64,000 bases of DNA, taken from assembly GCF_001625215.2 (NCBI RefSeq), contig NC_030383.2, forward strand, positions 59,572,949 to 59,636,948, given 5' to 3'. A model generated the notes under the pieces. That model searched no databases. It worked only from the letters and a program-made list of their open reading frames with translations, and was not told the DNA's origin. Both the position numbers and the translations under genes were made by a program. Below are positions 1-11,580 of this stretch, in pieces (within the stretch, counting starts at the first letter, position 1; every line of letters starts with the position of its first letter). Source of the DNA: Daucus carota subsp. sativus (lineage: Eukaryota; Streptophyta; Magnoliopsida; Apiales; Apiaceae).

Positions 1-462
1 CACTTATAATCAGAAGTATTGGATTATATTTTGTAGTAATTGCCGGGAGGTTGGTATTTTCACATCATATGAAGAAGTATATACTAATAAATTGAAAGAT
101 TTCATATACTTATAGAGCGTAATATTTCAGCGAACTCTAATTAAAAAATAATTTCAGAAATAGCATTGTATTTTAAACAAAAAATGATGTTGATATTAAT
201 ATTCGGGGCAAATTTTCAGTAGCCAAACAAAAGTGGCAGATACTAAACCAATCACAGAAGAAACAGATAACTTCCACAACTCCTCTGCTACACTCTACAG
301 ATCAAATCATTTAATTCATCCTCTATTTTTCTCATCAGTGTGTCAATATATAATATTAATCTATATTAAATATTAATATTAATTTATATATATTGTCATT
401 AGCAATGTTCAAGAACCAATAAAGAGCTTCATTTGAATGGTGGTTTGTGAAATTGACGTGCA
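1..462. promoter_or_regulatory. 5' flank of the OEP36/39-like gene
   Basis: AT-rich sequence ahead of the first coding exon. It includes a run of ATATTAAT-type repeats around 345-395 that could supply a TATA-like element. No reading frame or repeat boundary was recognised, so the promoter role is inferred from position only. Confidence 0.4.
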
Positions 463-3400
463 ATGGGAGCTCAGAAGAGCATCCATGCCGGCAAAGGTTC
501 AATTTATGATTCTTGAAATACCCATTTCTTGTTTGTGTGAATTTGTGAATGTTTGTGTGTGTTTATATGTTTTTATTTGTGGGTTCTTGATTTTTCAGCT
601 AAGGTAGACTTGAATGTTGATTTTACACATAAGCTATGTGCTGCTTTGATGCTTCAGCCCTTCAGGTTTTGACCCATTTGTGTAATTTTAAGGCCAATTT
701 GACAAGATTCGAAACATCGACCTCCTGTAAGAGGAGGGTACATGAATTTTTGATTATTGAGTCACTGAATTTTTTTTTCTTGAATAGGGATACTGGTAGT
801 CCACTCTCACTTGTTATTGGGAGGTGGGTATTTTTTGATACATTTTAAGTTTGACATTAGATTATAGATGTGAAGTGTACATTTTTGATTAATTTTGATT
901 GTTTGGTTTGCAGTCTTTGCATTAAACACCCTAATTTATTCGGAAAAAGTGAGAAGCTTGATTTATTGTGGGACAAAGGGTTATATGATTCCAATGTGTC
1001 CATTGCTTACAGAAAGCCGAGGCCTGAGTGGCTTACGCAACAAACATTGTTCCTTCAGGTGAATGTTGTTTATGTTTTTGTTTTCTCTAGTTTGAAAGAA
1101 GTAGTGTGATGGTTGCAATGCATTGGGGTTGAGATCACTTTTGTTGTTTGTTGGAATTTTGAGTTTCTTTATTTGAATTATAATGCGGTATGTGAGAAGA
1201 GATCTTATATTGTTTGAATGCCACCTTACAGTTGTAACATTCTTCGTATTAATTTGGTATAATATTTTTTATCTGTGGGCAATATATAGCCAACAGAAAT
1301 TTTCAGTTCTACTTTAGGTATTCAAAATATAGTTTTACATGCCATAAGTTTTTCTACTAAAATTTCCTCAGCTGTGCAAGTACGAATAATGTGCCCTAAA
1401 GTTATATAAATTTCAATTGGATATGGAATAAAGAACCATGTATCTCAATGTTCCCTGCTTCCCAGCACTCTGTTTCACCTGAGGTCGCTATCCATGGTTT
1501 GCCCTTCGACAATTTCTCCCGTTCAGGGAGTGGAGGTGTGAATCTCTGTCGAGTATCTGCTGGACTAGATCTTAGTGAGCCTGCAGGCACCAACTGGAGC
1601 AGCAAAACAAGTGTAAAGTTTGAGGTGGGTGCCTTTAGTGAGTGGCCAGGGCTTTTTCTTCATGTACTTCAAGTCCCAAAATTAGTTATTACCTTGTAAT
1701 TTCTTTAATGGATGAATTCTGAATATAAACCAATGCAGCATGTCCGTCCAATGAATGACAATGGTCATTCGATCACCAGAGATGTTCATGGATTTCCAGT
1801 GACTTGCAGGTAGCTCAATAGTTTTCTACAAGTATATTCGACTGGTTGCAGACTGATGTTTTTTTGTTTTTTTTTTTGCGTAAGTTGCAGACTGATGTTA
1901 ATCTTATTTGTGAAATCCTTGCATGCAGTGGTGCACATCATGACAGTATGGTAGTACTTAAGCAAGAGTCTCGTTTTGCACGAGCAAATGATGGGAGTTT
2001 CACCAAAGTATATTTCTAGTCTTGCATCATCCTAATTGAAAATGATATGAATGCTTACAAGTTTGTACTTTTAAGTACACATCCAATATTGAACATTATC
2101 TTATCTTATTTTCAGCTTAATTTACAAATAGAACAAGGGATTCCTCTTCTATCTAAGTGGCTAATCTTTAACCGGTTCAAGTTCGTTGCATCGAGGGGGC
2201 TTAAGCTTGGGCCTACTTTTCTATTAACCAGGTGAGAATTACTCAGTTTCCTGGGTTCTTGGCAAGAAAATGTAACAAATACCTTTTAATGGTGAATGTA
2301 GGGAATTAGTATTAGTTACATGCTAAGTCCACGAGCACACAATATTAGTAAGAAAAGTATATTGAAGAATTACAGCTAATCTGCCTAATTATACGTTGAT
2401 AGATGCTTAGGAGAAGCTTGCTATAATTACGTAGCCTGGAAGGAGTTTGTAAGGAGTTTCGAATGGCTTACATTAGCAATAAGAAGATTTATAATTTAAC
2501 AATGAAAATAGTTAGTGATAGGAGAGTCACTCAAAACATGCAAAAGTATTCTCAACAGTATATCCATCTCACAAAATATTGATGTTTCTTTTAGAAGATT
2601 AAGAAATAATGTCTTTGTGAATATAGCTAATTTGAACTTTTCTACACAGTACTGTTTCTAAGACATTCATGCTATTTTTGAGAGAGTAATGTATAATTAT
2701 TTTTTTAGTAGACATTTATAATGAAGTCTCTTATGGGTTTTTTTTACCTTCTGTATTATATCCTTAAGTTGCTTCTTTTCCTCTGATAGCCTTACAGGTG
2801 GTTCTATTGTGGGTGATATAGCTCCTTATCAAGCATTTGCTATTGGAGGACTTGGTAGTGTGCGAGGATACGGGGAGGGTGCAGTTGGGACCGGTAGATC
2901 CTGTTTAGTTGCAAACAGTGAATTAATATTACCTTTGGTATGTAATAATTTCGCTGTAATAGATAATAACATCCTGATATGACCTCACTCCAGTTTTTGT
3001 TATGTAGTCCTGCATAAAGCAACTCCAAATAGTTTACTTCAATTATTTGAAGGTTAAAACTCTTACTGTTTCTACCTTTGTGTCCTCAACTTCTCCTAAA
3101 AGAAGAAATTTGAACATATTAAACAGCCGTATAGCCCTTAAGTGCTTCTGTTAAACTATCTAAACTATTACAGTGTTTATTGTTTATGTGAAAATTTCTT
3201 ACACATTTGATAATAGAGTTAGGCTTGTACACACATAAATGCAGAATGCCTTGGTCTCACTAAAGGATTCATGGTCCTTATATTACTATTTACTGAAGAG
3301 CACATGTGCATCATCAACCTCAATCTGTCTCTTCTTTGTACCCCATACCTCAGTAGAAAAATGGAAAAGAGAAATTATTCGGTTTAACAGCGAGTAACTT

Positions 3401-5104
3401 ACTGGTCAGGCAAATTTTAAGGAGTAATAACAGTGTTGGGCAGGTGATATTGCATATAATCATAAAAGCAAAGTTTCAAGCAAGATACTTAAATTATACT
3501 TGTTGATCCTTACACCTAATACTGTGTTAACTGGTTTAATCCATGCAGAATCAAATGTGTGAAGGTGCGATTTTTATGGACTGTGGATCTGACTTGGGTT
3601 CTGGGTGTTATGTTCCAGGTTAGTTCTGTACATCATATGTCTTGTTGTATTTTTGTATTGTGTGTGTTTAGGGAGATGCAATTTGTCAAAGCCTGCATGA
3701 CTTTTGAAGATATATTAACTCAATATAGTAAAAATTTATGAAGTTGAGCTGTAGAAAGATAAGAGAATTGTGTTTATTCACATCTAAATCATATGATATA
3801 AATTTGTTTTCAATGCTTGCTATTTTACAACCGGTATTTATCATGTATGTTTTTGTTTTGGTTTCTAATTAGAAACAGCTTGTGTTGCTCACTCTCGCCA
3901 AGCTAATCATAACACTGACCAATTACTGTTTTTTGCACAAATTCCTAATCCTTTTTTTCTGATGAAGATAACTTTAAACAATTAGGCTGCCATCCATTTT
4001 TAATTTTACAGCTAAAATCCTTTTGACGGGACTAGTCGACTACCATTAGTGGCTTTTATTATAGTGTTTATTAGATTCATGATTGGAACAGCATATTGGG
4101 GGGTTGCTCTGGTATTATTACTGCATTTGTGTTATTAAGTGTAACAAAGCCATATGGGTATTCCACACTATATTCATACTTTTCTTCAATGGTAAAGCAG
4201 TATTTGTAGAGACAGAAAACTAAATTTAACAGTAGACAATTCCTAATTTTAGATATTACTGATAGGATCTGGTGGTTGAATCTACCTTTGATTGCATATA
4301 ACAACTATATCTCATTGTTCTTTAATTTTTTTTGCCAGTAACACATCCAAGTTTTATGCTAACTTGAGTATAAAATTTTATAAATTATCGAATTGATTAC
4401 AATTTTTTTTAAGCTTCTACGTAAACCAATGAGGTCGTGGGGCCTAAAATAGCATGGGAAGTTCGACTTTGTCAGGCTGTTAGGTGTAGCAAATTGACTC
4501 ACTTCTTTAAGTTATAAGGCGCTAATGGGGCATCTGAGGTATTGGTATGTCTGGAAGAGTATTAGCTGAGCAAGTTACTTTTAGTAATCTGTTCTTTTGC
4601 ATGATTGCTTCACTTTTGATTTTTGCAAGTTCTGTATTATCTTGTTGATTAAGTAATTAGCAGGCATTAGAGTACCAGCAATGCTCTTGCTATTGAGTTT
4701 TCCTGTAGCCCTAACCCCGTCAACCTATTTTATTGCTAAGAGTTCAGAGAAGCAAACAAATATATCACTTTGAAATTCGAAGAGTTGTGATGAGGAAAAT
4801 CTGGTCTGATTATATTTCTAATCTTTGACATTCAGTTTGTATGTTATTCCTTTCTTGCCCTTTCATGCACTTCCTGTTTCCTATTTTTGTGTTTTGTTTT
4901 CCCATTAGCTTCTTTAGTTCATAACCTTACATGCCATAATTTGCAGGTGATCCTGCTCTGAGACACGGTAAACCAGGGAGCGGAGTTGGGGGTGGATGTG
5001 GCCTTAGGTTCAAGTTTCCGTTAGGTCACCTCCAGGTGGACTATGCTATAAACGCATTCCAACAAAAAACTGTTTACTTCGGTTTCAGCAACGTTGCCTC
5101 ATGA
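463..5104 (+). CDS. OEP39: Outer envelope protein 36/39-like (Omp85/TOC75-type beta-barrel of the chloroplast outer membrane)
   Basis: Eleven exons join in phase: 463-496, 599-665, 788-823, 914-1058, 1466-1624, 1739-1809, 1929-2007, 2116-2231, 2790-2937, 3549-3618 and 4947-5104. They give 360 residues with no internal stop, close to the length I recall for Arabidopsis OEP39. The protein lacks POTRA domains and consists of the C-terminal Omp85 barrel. Diagnostic features are the VRGY signature near residues 259-262 inside a glycine-rich stretch, and a C-terminal strand reading VDYAINAFQQKTVYFGF. Omp85 proteins insert or move proteins across outer membranes; for OEP36/39 the exact role is unsettled, and a plastid outer-envelope location follows from the family. 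There is no cleavable transit peptide: the product starts MGAQKSIHAG. The first ATG of the in-phase chain was taken as start. Two large introns (2938-3548 and 3619-4946) hold nothing I recognise. Confidence 0.9.
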
Positions 5105-5626
5105 TATTCACAAATTATGGTGCCGAAGATTGCAACATCCCAATGTCAGATTGCCGCAGCTATAATATATCCTCTCATTATTGACACCTCAACTGAAGAG
5201 AAGTTTGCATGTATAGAAATCGTTTCTCCATTGTGCTATTCCCCTGTAGTCAGTAACCATAACTAAACATGATCAAGTCCCTCGATTAAGGACTGAAGAT
5301 GTAGCTTCTTTCTGTTTTCTTGGACACAAGTGAATATATGAATCATTGATTATTTATACACATCATCTATTGTTATTTAGGGCGTATTCGGTTAGGATTT
5401 TAATGGATTGTATACGAAATATCGATTTAATGAATTATATCTCATTTCAATTTTACATGGATTTTACATAAAATGTCAGGTTTTAAGCACGAGTGTTCAA
5501 AATCTGGTCAATTATGGTGGGATATCAAAAAACTTGAAACAAAAAACACCAAATAATTCCACAAAATTCTTTGTTTTACGAAGTTTTAAGAAAATCCACA
5601 TATTTTAATAAATTTTAAATATACTC

Positions 5627-6087
5627 AGGGGGTGTATTCGATTGGGATTTTAATGGATTGTTTTTAGTCAATGGATTTTAATGGATTGTATGTGATTTTG
5701 ATTTTGTGTGGATTCTTGATAAAATGTTGCAGAGTTATAGGATTTAAGCACAATGCTTCAAAACCCGATTGATTTTGGTGCGATTTCAAAAAACTTAAAA
5801 TACACGGAAGAATGCCACAAAATATATCATTTTATGAAATCCAAAAAAATCCATCAGCATTTGAATACCATCGGATTTGAATGGATTTTAAACAATCCCA
5901 ATTGAATGCATCGGATTTTAAAACATAATTTAAAATCCCAATTGAATACCACCAGATTTTGTTGTATAATTTAAAATCCCAATTGAATAACTCAAGCTTT
6001 TATTGGATTTAAACAATCTCAATCGAATACCCTCGAATTTCACAAACGAAAAAAAATGTTTTAAAATCTCAATCCAATACACCCCCT
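5627..6087. mobile_element. Non-autonomous inverted-repeat DNA element (MITE)
   Basis: The left end AGGGGGTGTATTCGATTGGG and the reverse complement of the right end, AGGGGGTGTATTGGATTGAG, match over about 26 bases with few differences. The 461-bp interior is a string of ATTGGGATTTTAATGGATTG-like motifs on the left and their complements on the right, so much of it could fold back. No clear target-site duplication was found. Fragments of the same family occur near 5381-5620, 18785-18965 and 59513-59660. Superfamily not assigned. Confidence 0.65.
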
Positions 6088-6760
6088 CAATCGAATTCCA
6101 TCGAATTTTCAAGAATAATATAAAATCTTAATTGAAGACCAAAAATCTCATGATTTTGATATAATTTTTAAAATCTGAATTAAATACCTAAAATTCTAAT
6201 TGAATATTATATTTTTTTTAACATAACTTAAAATTCTAATTACAAACTTCTCTTTAGGCTGACTGTGCAGCAGTACATTCACTAAAATTTAGTGATTTTG
6301 ATATAATTTTTAAAATCAGAATTCATTACTTTTGTGAATGGAAAACTATATCTTAAAATCTCAACTAGAACCAACCTAATACTTAAATAATTAATGCATA
6401 ACAAAATTATTTATAAAATTTGCAAACATATTTTAGTGTGATAATTTACACTAATATACTACCAAATTATTAAAACATCCCATGTCAGTTTTTTCTTTTT
6501 TCAAAAAATCTGCGAATATATCAAGATTTCCCCCCTTAATACAATCTTAACTCAAATCTTTTCTAAAACAAAACAAAAACAACCTAATAAAAATTCTTTA
6601 TGTCAGCACAGCTTAAAATAACTTTAAAAATATTATTATCTCATAAAAAAATTTACATTTTAAATATCGTGAAGTTACAAAATAACAAATAAGCAAAAAC
6701 ATAATAAAATCAGCAAAAGTGAAGACCAAGAGAGGCAACAAGTCAAGTCTCCAAACAAAC

Positions 6761-6846
6761 AGAACACTCTAGAATTCAATCCCCACCGTCCATTCAATCC
6801 AACGGCCCAAAATCCCCCTCCCCATCTTCGCAGAACATTCTAGATC
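6761..6846 (+). promoter_or_regulatory. Two heat-shock elements upstream of the HSP40 gene
   Basis: At 6761-6777 the bases AGAACACTCTAGAATTC, and at 6832-6845 AGAACATTCTAGAT, contain alternating GAA/TTC units as in plant HSF binding sites. The second is a clean GAAnnTTCnnGA array; the first has a mismatch in its second unit. They lie roughly 50-130 bp before the TATA box at 6894-6903, a usual place for HSEs in heat-inducible promoters. Confidence 0.7.
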
Positions 6847-6893
6847 ACCCTCTATCTCTCCTTCAATCTCAGCCGTCCATCCCCTCTCTGCCC

Positions 6894-6903
6894 TTTATAT
6901 ATA
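6894..6903 (+). promoter_or_regulatory. TATA box of the HSP40 gene
   Basis: TTTATATATA sits about 120 bp before the start codon at 7025, directly downstream of the heat-shock elements. It implies a transcription start near 6930 and a 5' leader of roughly 95 bases. Confidence 0.65.
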
Positions 6904-7024
6904 CACACAACACCTCCAATTTAATCAACATATGCTACAGATACAGAGGCCAAAGACAAGAACCTTGTAACTTGTCAGCTCAAAGACTCCACCTTTCCTC
7001 AAATCTTACAACCTAGGTGTCAAG

Positions 7025-9354
7025 ATGTTTGGAAGGGCTCCCAAGAAAAGCGATAACTCCAAGTACTATGATGTTTTGGGGGTGTCCAAGAATGCTTCAC
7101 AAGATGACTTGAAGAAGGCTTATAGGAAGGCTGCTATCAAGAATCATCCTGATAAGGGGGGCGATCCTGAAAAGGTGCAATCTTTAGCTCTTTTTCTTGA
7201 TTTTGTATTGATTTCTGTGTGTATCTGTTTGAATTTGTGTGTATTGACAGATGGGTTTGTGTTAGATCTGGGTGTTTGTATGAAATTTGGATGGCTTTTG
7301 GTTGGTTTTGGGTTTGTAAGTGAGTGAATTGTAATGGGTGTTTGTTAGAATTTTGGATTTGATGAAAAGTTTTGATCTTTAATGATTTTGGATGAAATTT
7401 TTTCATCTTATTTGATTATGGGTAGAAAGTTTTTGATTTATAATGGGTTCGTGGCTTTTTGGGTTTGGTTCTGATGAAATATTGTAATTGACTGTTTTAG
7501 CTTAGAGATTAAAGGCTGTATTGTATTAAATTGTATATGAGTGTAGAGTTTGTTAGGGTAGTGTGATGTTGTTGTTTTGTGATAGGAACAAGTAATGTTG
7601 TTAAATTGATGAATGAATAATTGGTGCTTTTTGTGTTAAATTGATCTCGTTGACTAGGCATCAGTTTGGTCCAGGTGTGTTAGAATTTTCTTTAGGTTAG
7701 TGATTGAGGTCTGTGTGGATTAAGGTCTGTGAATGATTGGGTCTTGTGTGTAAAGCTTACCAGTGGAGGGTTATGTTGTTTGGATTGTTTTTGGAATTGG
7801 TGGTGTTATAGTTTGATTAATTGGGTCTTTTTTGTGCTTTAGTTCAAGGAGATATCTCAGGCTTATGAGGTTTTGAGTGATCCCGAGAAGCGTGAGATTT
7901 ATGATCAGTATGGTGAGGATGCGCTCAAGGAAGGAATGGGAGGTGGTGGTGGTGGGCATGACCCATTCGACATCTTCTCATCTTTCTTTGGTGGAGGAAG
8001 CCCATTTGGTAAGTTAGTGATGTCGCTATGTGTGATTGTTTTGTGTTGATACTATGTGATCCTGTTGGTGGTTTATGTTCTATTGGTAGTTAACAATTAC
8101 TCTGTCGGTTATCAGGTGGTGGTGGCAGTAGCAGAGGACGAAGACAGAGGAGAGGAGAGGATGTTGTGCATCCCCTTAAGGTATCCCTTGAGGATTTATA
8201 CAGTGGTACCACAAAGAAGCTGTCTCTATCCCGTAATGTGATTTGCTCGAAGTGCAATGGGTGAGTTGATTACTTTTGTTTAACTAGCTGGCTATTTTTG
8301 TATATATGGTCTTATGTCTGTGTTATTATATGTGGCTATGGCTCTAACGTTGTTATCTATTCATGACAGCAAGGGATCAAAATCTGGTGCTTCCATGAAG
8401 TGTACTGGTTGCCAAGGGTCTGGAATGAAGGTGTCAATCAGGCATTTGGGACCCTCTATGATTCAGCAGATGCAGCATCCTTGCAATGAGTGCAAAGGAA
8501 CAGGAGAGAGTATCAGTGACAGGGATCGCTGTACTCAATGTAAGGGTGAGAAGGTTGTTCAACAAAAGAAGGTTTTGGATGTTGTTGTAGACAAGGGTAT
8601 GCAGAATGGGCAGAAGATCACATTTGCTGGAGAAGCTGATGAAGCGGTACTGTGCTTTATTGGATAATTACTTGAATTTGAATTTTGCTTATGTATTGTT
8701 GTATCATTTACTGATGAAAATTGTGTATTGTTTTGCAGCCTGATACTGTCACAGGGGATATAGTTTTTGTCTTACAGCAGAAAGAACATCCCAAGTTCAA
8801 GAGAAAGGGTGATGATCTTTTTGTGGAGCACACATTGTCACTGACTGAAGCCCTTTGCGGCTACCAGTTTGTTTTGACTCATCTGGACGGCAGGCACTTG
8901 CTTATCAAGTCTAATCCTGGAGAGGTTATCAAGCCTGGTAAGTTTACAACATTGTTCTTGTCTTCATATTTCAAGCAAATATGATCGTGGTCTCCGAGCA
9001 CCAATGCTGATGTTTTGGCATCAATGTGCAGATCAATTCAAGTCTATCAGTGATGAGGGTATGCCGATGTATCAAAGAGGCTTCATGAAGGGTAACCTCT
9101 ACGTTCACTTCAGTGTTGAGTTCCCAGATTCCCTGACCCTCGACCAGGTGAAGGCACTAGAGGCTGTGCTCCCACCAAAGCCCGCGCAGCAGATGACCCC
9201 AATGGAGTTGGATGAGTGTGAAGAGACCACCTTACATGATGTCAACATTGAAGAGGAGATGAGAAGGAAGCAAGCACAGGCGCAGCAGGAGGCCTACGAC
9301 GAGGATGAAGACATGCACGGTGGAGCTCAGAGAGTGCAATGTGCTCAGCAGTAG
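7025..9354 (+). CDS. DNAJ: Type I HSP40 co-chaperone (DnaJ homologue, ANJ1/AtJ2/AtJ3 type), farnesylatable
   Basis: Six exons (7025-7174, 7843-8008, 8116-8260, 8370-8646, 8739-8937, 9032-9354) encode 419 residues. Domains in order: J domain at about 13-75 with the HPD triad at 41-43 that stimulates HSP70 ATPase; Gly/Phe-rich linker to about 115; cysteine-rich zinc domain from about 148 with four CxxCxG-type repeats ([32 protein letters not shown]); then the substrate-binding C-terminal domains. The protein ends in CAQQ, a CaaX box of the kind farnesylated in plant ANJ1 proteins, which places it on membranes as well as in the cytosol. Length and layout are normal for the family. Heat-shock elements and a TATA box lie directly upstream, so heat induction is likely. 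Start ATG is followed by the typical [11 protein letters not shown] opening. Confidence 0.96.
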
Positions 9355-11580
9355 AGCATCTGAACTTTTTACATAAGTGGAAGTAGTCTGTTTTGGTGCT
9401 GGTGTGGTTTATGTCTGTACTAGCAGCAGATTATGCTGCATGTCTGATATTTTATAGGAAACTGTATTTGAACCTTGTGGGATAATCTCATCATTTTTTT
9501 TGCTCGGATTCATCTTCTTTCTGTCTTGCATTGCTGGTTTTGTTATGCTTGCCATTATTCATGCCTTTGTTTGATTGTAAACCTTAATGCTTCATGTTCT
9601 ATGCTTATGGTCATGTAGGAATCGGAACCAAGAACTAATTGGTTGATCTGGTCTGATTGTTAGGAGATTTATTGAATTTTTTTGGATAAATTGGGATTTA
9701 TAGGAGATTTATTAGAAAAATCGGGGATTTTGAAAAGGTGCAGTGATGTTATTCTGTTTGTAAAATCACTTGTTGAGCAATGCAAGTGTAAATGGAGATT
9801 ATACATGTGAAAAATTCTGCTTAGTCACTTGATGAAAGCCTGAAAGGTTTGTCCTGTGACAACCTACGTGACGAATTCTGTGAACTGTCTTAAATCGATT
9901 CATTGCTGTTTTGTTTGACACCGGGATGGCTATGCTAAGATTGAAAGAACTTTTTAGCCAGTCAAAGATGGTGAGGTCTTAGTTTTTTGGTCAAGATATT
10001 TCTGCTGTTATTGAGCTCGCTACTCGTTTCTTATTGTTTAATATTTCTCTTCTTTTGCAAACAATATCCACATGAGAAATATATTCTCTCCACCTTTTAA
10101 AGATCACTTTTGACTTTTATAATACATTTTAATATAATGCCATGTAGTAAAAATATTATACTTAATACAACCTATGTTTTTCATTATTTGACGTTTTGAT
10201 TTTTGGCACACATCTTAGGTGAGTTGACCGGATACTAAAACTTATTATTTATATTTTTAGTGAATTAAAATTCTGATTATATATTTTTATTCAAAAAAAA
10301 ATTAGAAAATAATATTTTTAACAATTCGGTCAAAACACTTAAAATTACGTGCGCAAGTCAAAGCGTCTAATATTAAAAAACAGTGAGAGTATACACTGAT
10401 ACTTAATTTTTATTTAGATTTCAAATTTTATTGGTGAAATTTTTTATTCACACAATATCATAATTATTTATGAGATTGTAGTTAATTAATATTTTAGTTA
10501 AAAGTGATAACCACAGTTTGTTATTAGAAAAATATTTGTTTTAAACTTTTTTCGTACACCCGTGTGAATTATTATAACTTATAAAATAAAAGATCTTTTT
10601 TAGAATATAATATTTTGGAAGGATAATATTTTAATATTTGAAAGGATATATTAAATTTTAATTTTGTTATATATTATACCCCATTAATATCGAAATATGA
10701 AATATTTTGATCCGTTAATATCATTGAGCTAATTTATGGGCCTATTAATCTTAGAAAATATTTTATTATAATTAAACCATATTAAAATATATTCATCATA
10801 ATACTTTTTCAAACTTATTTATATAAAATTTGTTTGATAAGCTCAGATGTTAGAATCTTATTTTTTTTTTCTTTTTTTTTTGAAAATTGTTAGAATCTTA
10901 TTTAACATATTTATTTGCAGGCTATTACGTAAACTCGTGGGTTTACCCAATGCGCACCCAAACGACTGCGGGTTTCCACGTTAAAAAAAGAAGAAGATAT
11001 ATTAATTCAAACATGTGTGTTAATATTCAAAATATATTCTAGTTAAAAGGTATTATAATTTTTAAATGAATATTTATTTTAAGTAAAATGAAATATCAAA
11101 TATATATACCCTAAAAAGCAAATATTACGACTAGTTTTGATTAGGGTTGTCAGAAGATTTTATCTAACACACAGCTCCATTACTATCATATTTGTATTTT
11201 AAAAATCAGGATTGAAACTCATTTTTTCTAAATATCCGGTATAATTTTTCGCGAATTGAGAAAATTCCTATCCGCAAAAGAAATATTTTAAAGAAACAAA
11301 ATTTTAATCTGAACCCTTGAAATCCATCTGAACCCTTGAAATCCGAGGGCATGAAGGTGTCTTACAAGACCCTTTTGATTAATCAATTAGTTATCAAAAC
11401 AAAAGAAAAACGACACGTAACAGTTAACTTGAAACACAACTCACAGCTCTGAGTCTCTGACCCTTCTCTAAACTCTATCTAACGTAATAAAGTGTTAGTT
11501 GTGTGTATCTATCGAACACAGTACATACATAAATTCACAGAGCTTTGGTTCTTGTCTCTTGAACTAAATCCAACCAAAAA
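9355..11580. other. Intergenic spacer with a degraded Stowaway-like MITE
   Basis: 9355-9900 is the likely 3' UTR and downstream flank of the HSP40 gene. About 10160-10396 resembles a worn Stowaway-type MITE (a TTTGACGTTTTGA-like left arm and the complementary GTCAAAGCGTC right arm, ending near GTGAGAGTATA). The remainder is AT-rich with no gene seen. The last 200 bases form the promoter and leader of the ML-domain gene. Confidence 0.5.

Larger units (their letters stand above)
5105..7024. other. Intergenic spacer between the OEP and HSP40 genes
   Basis: No gene is seen. About 5380-6250 is filled with related motifs of the AATCCCAATTGAATACC type in both orientations, belonging to the element listed at 5627-6087 and to a neighbouring partial copy starting near 5381. 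From about 6450 onward the sequence becomes the HSP40 promoter. Confidence 0.6.

Noticed and set aside
7025-7406. Read-through of HSP40 exon 1 to a 100-codon frame and its antisense frame
   Set aside because: The frame runs past a good GT donor at 7175 into intron. The domain continues correctly only in exon 2 at 7843.
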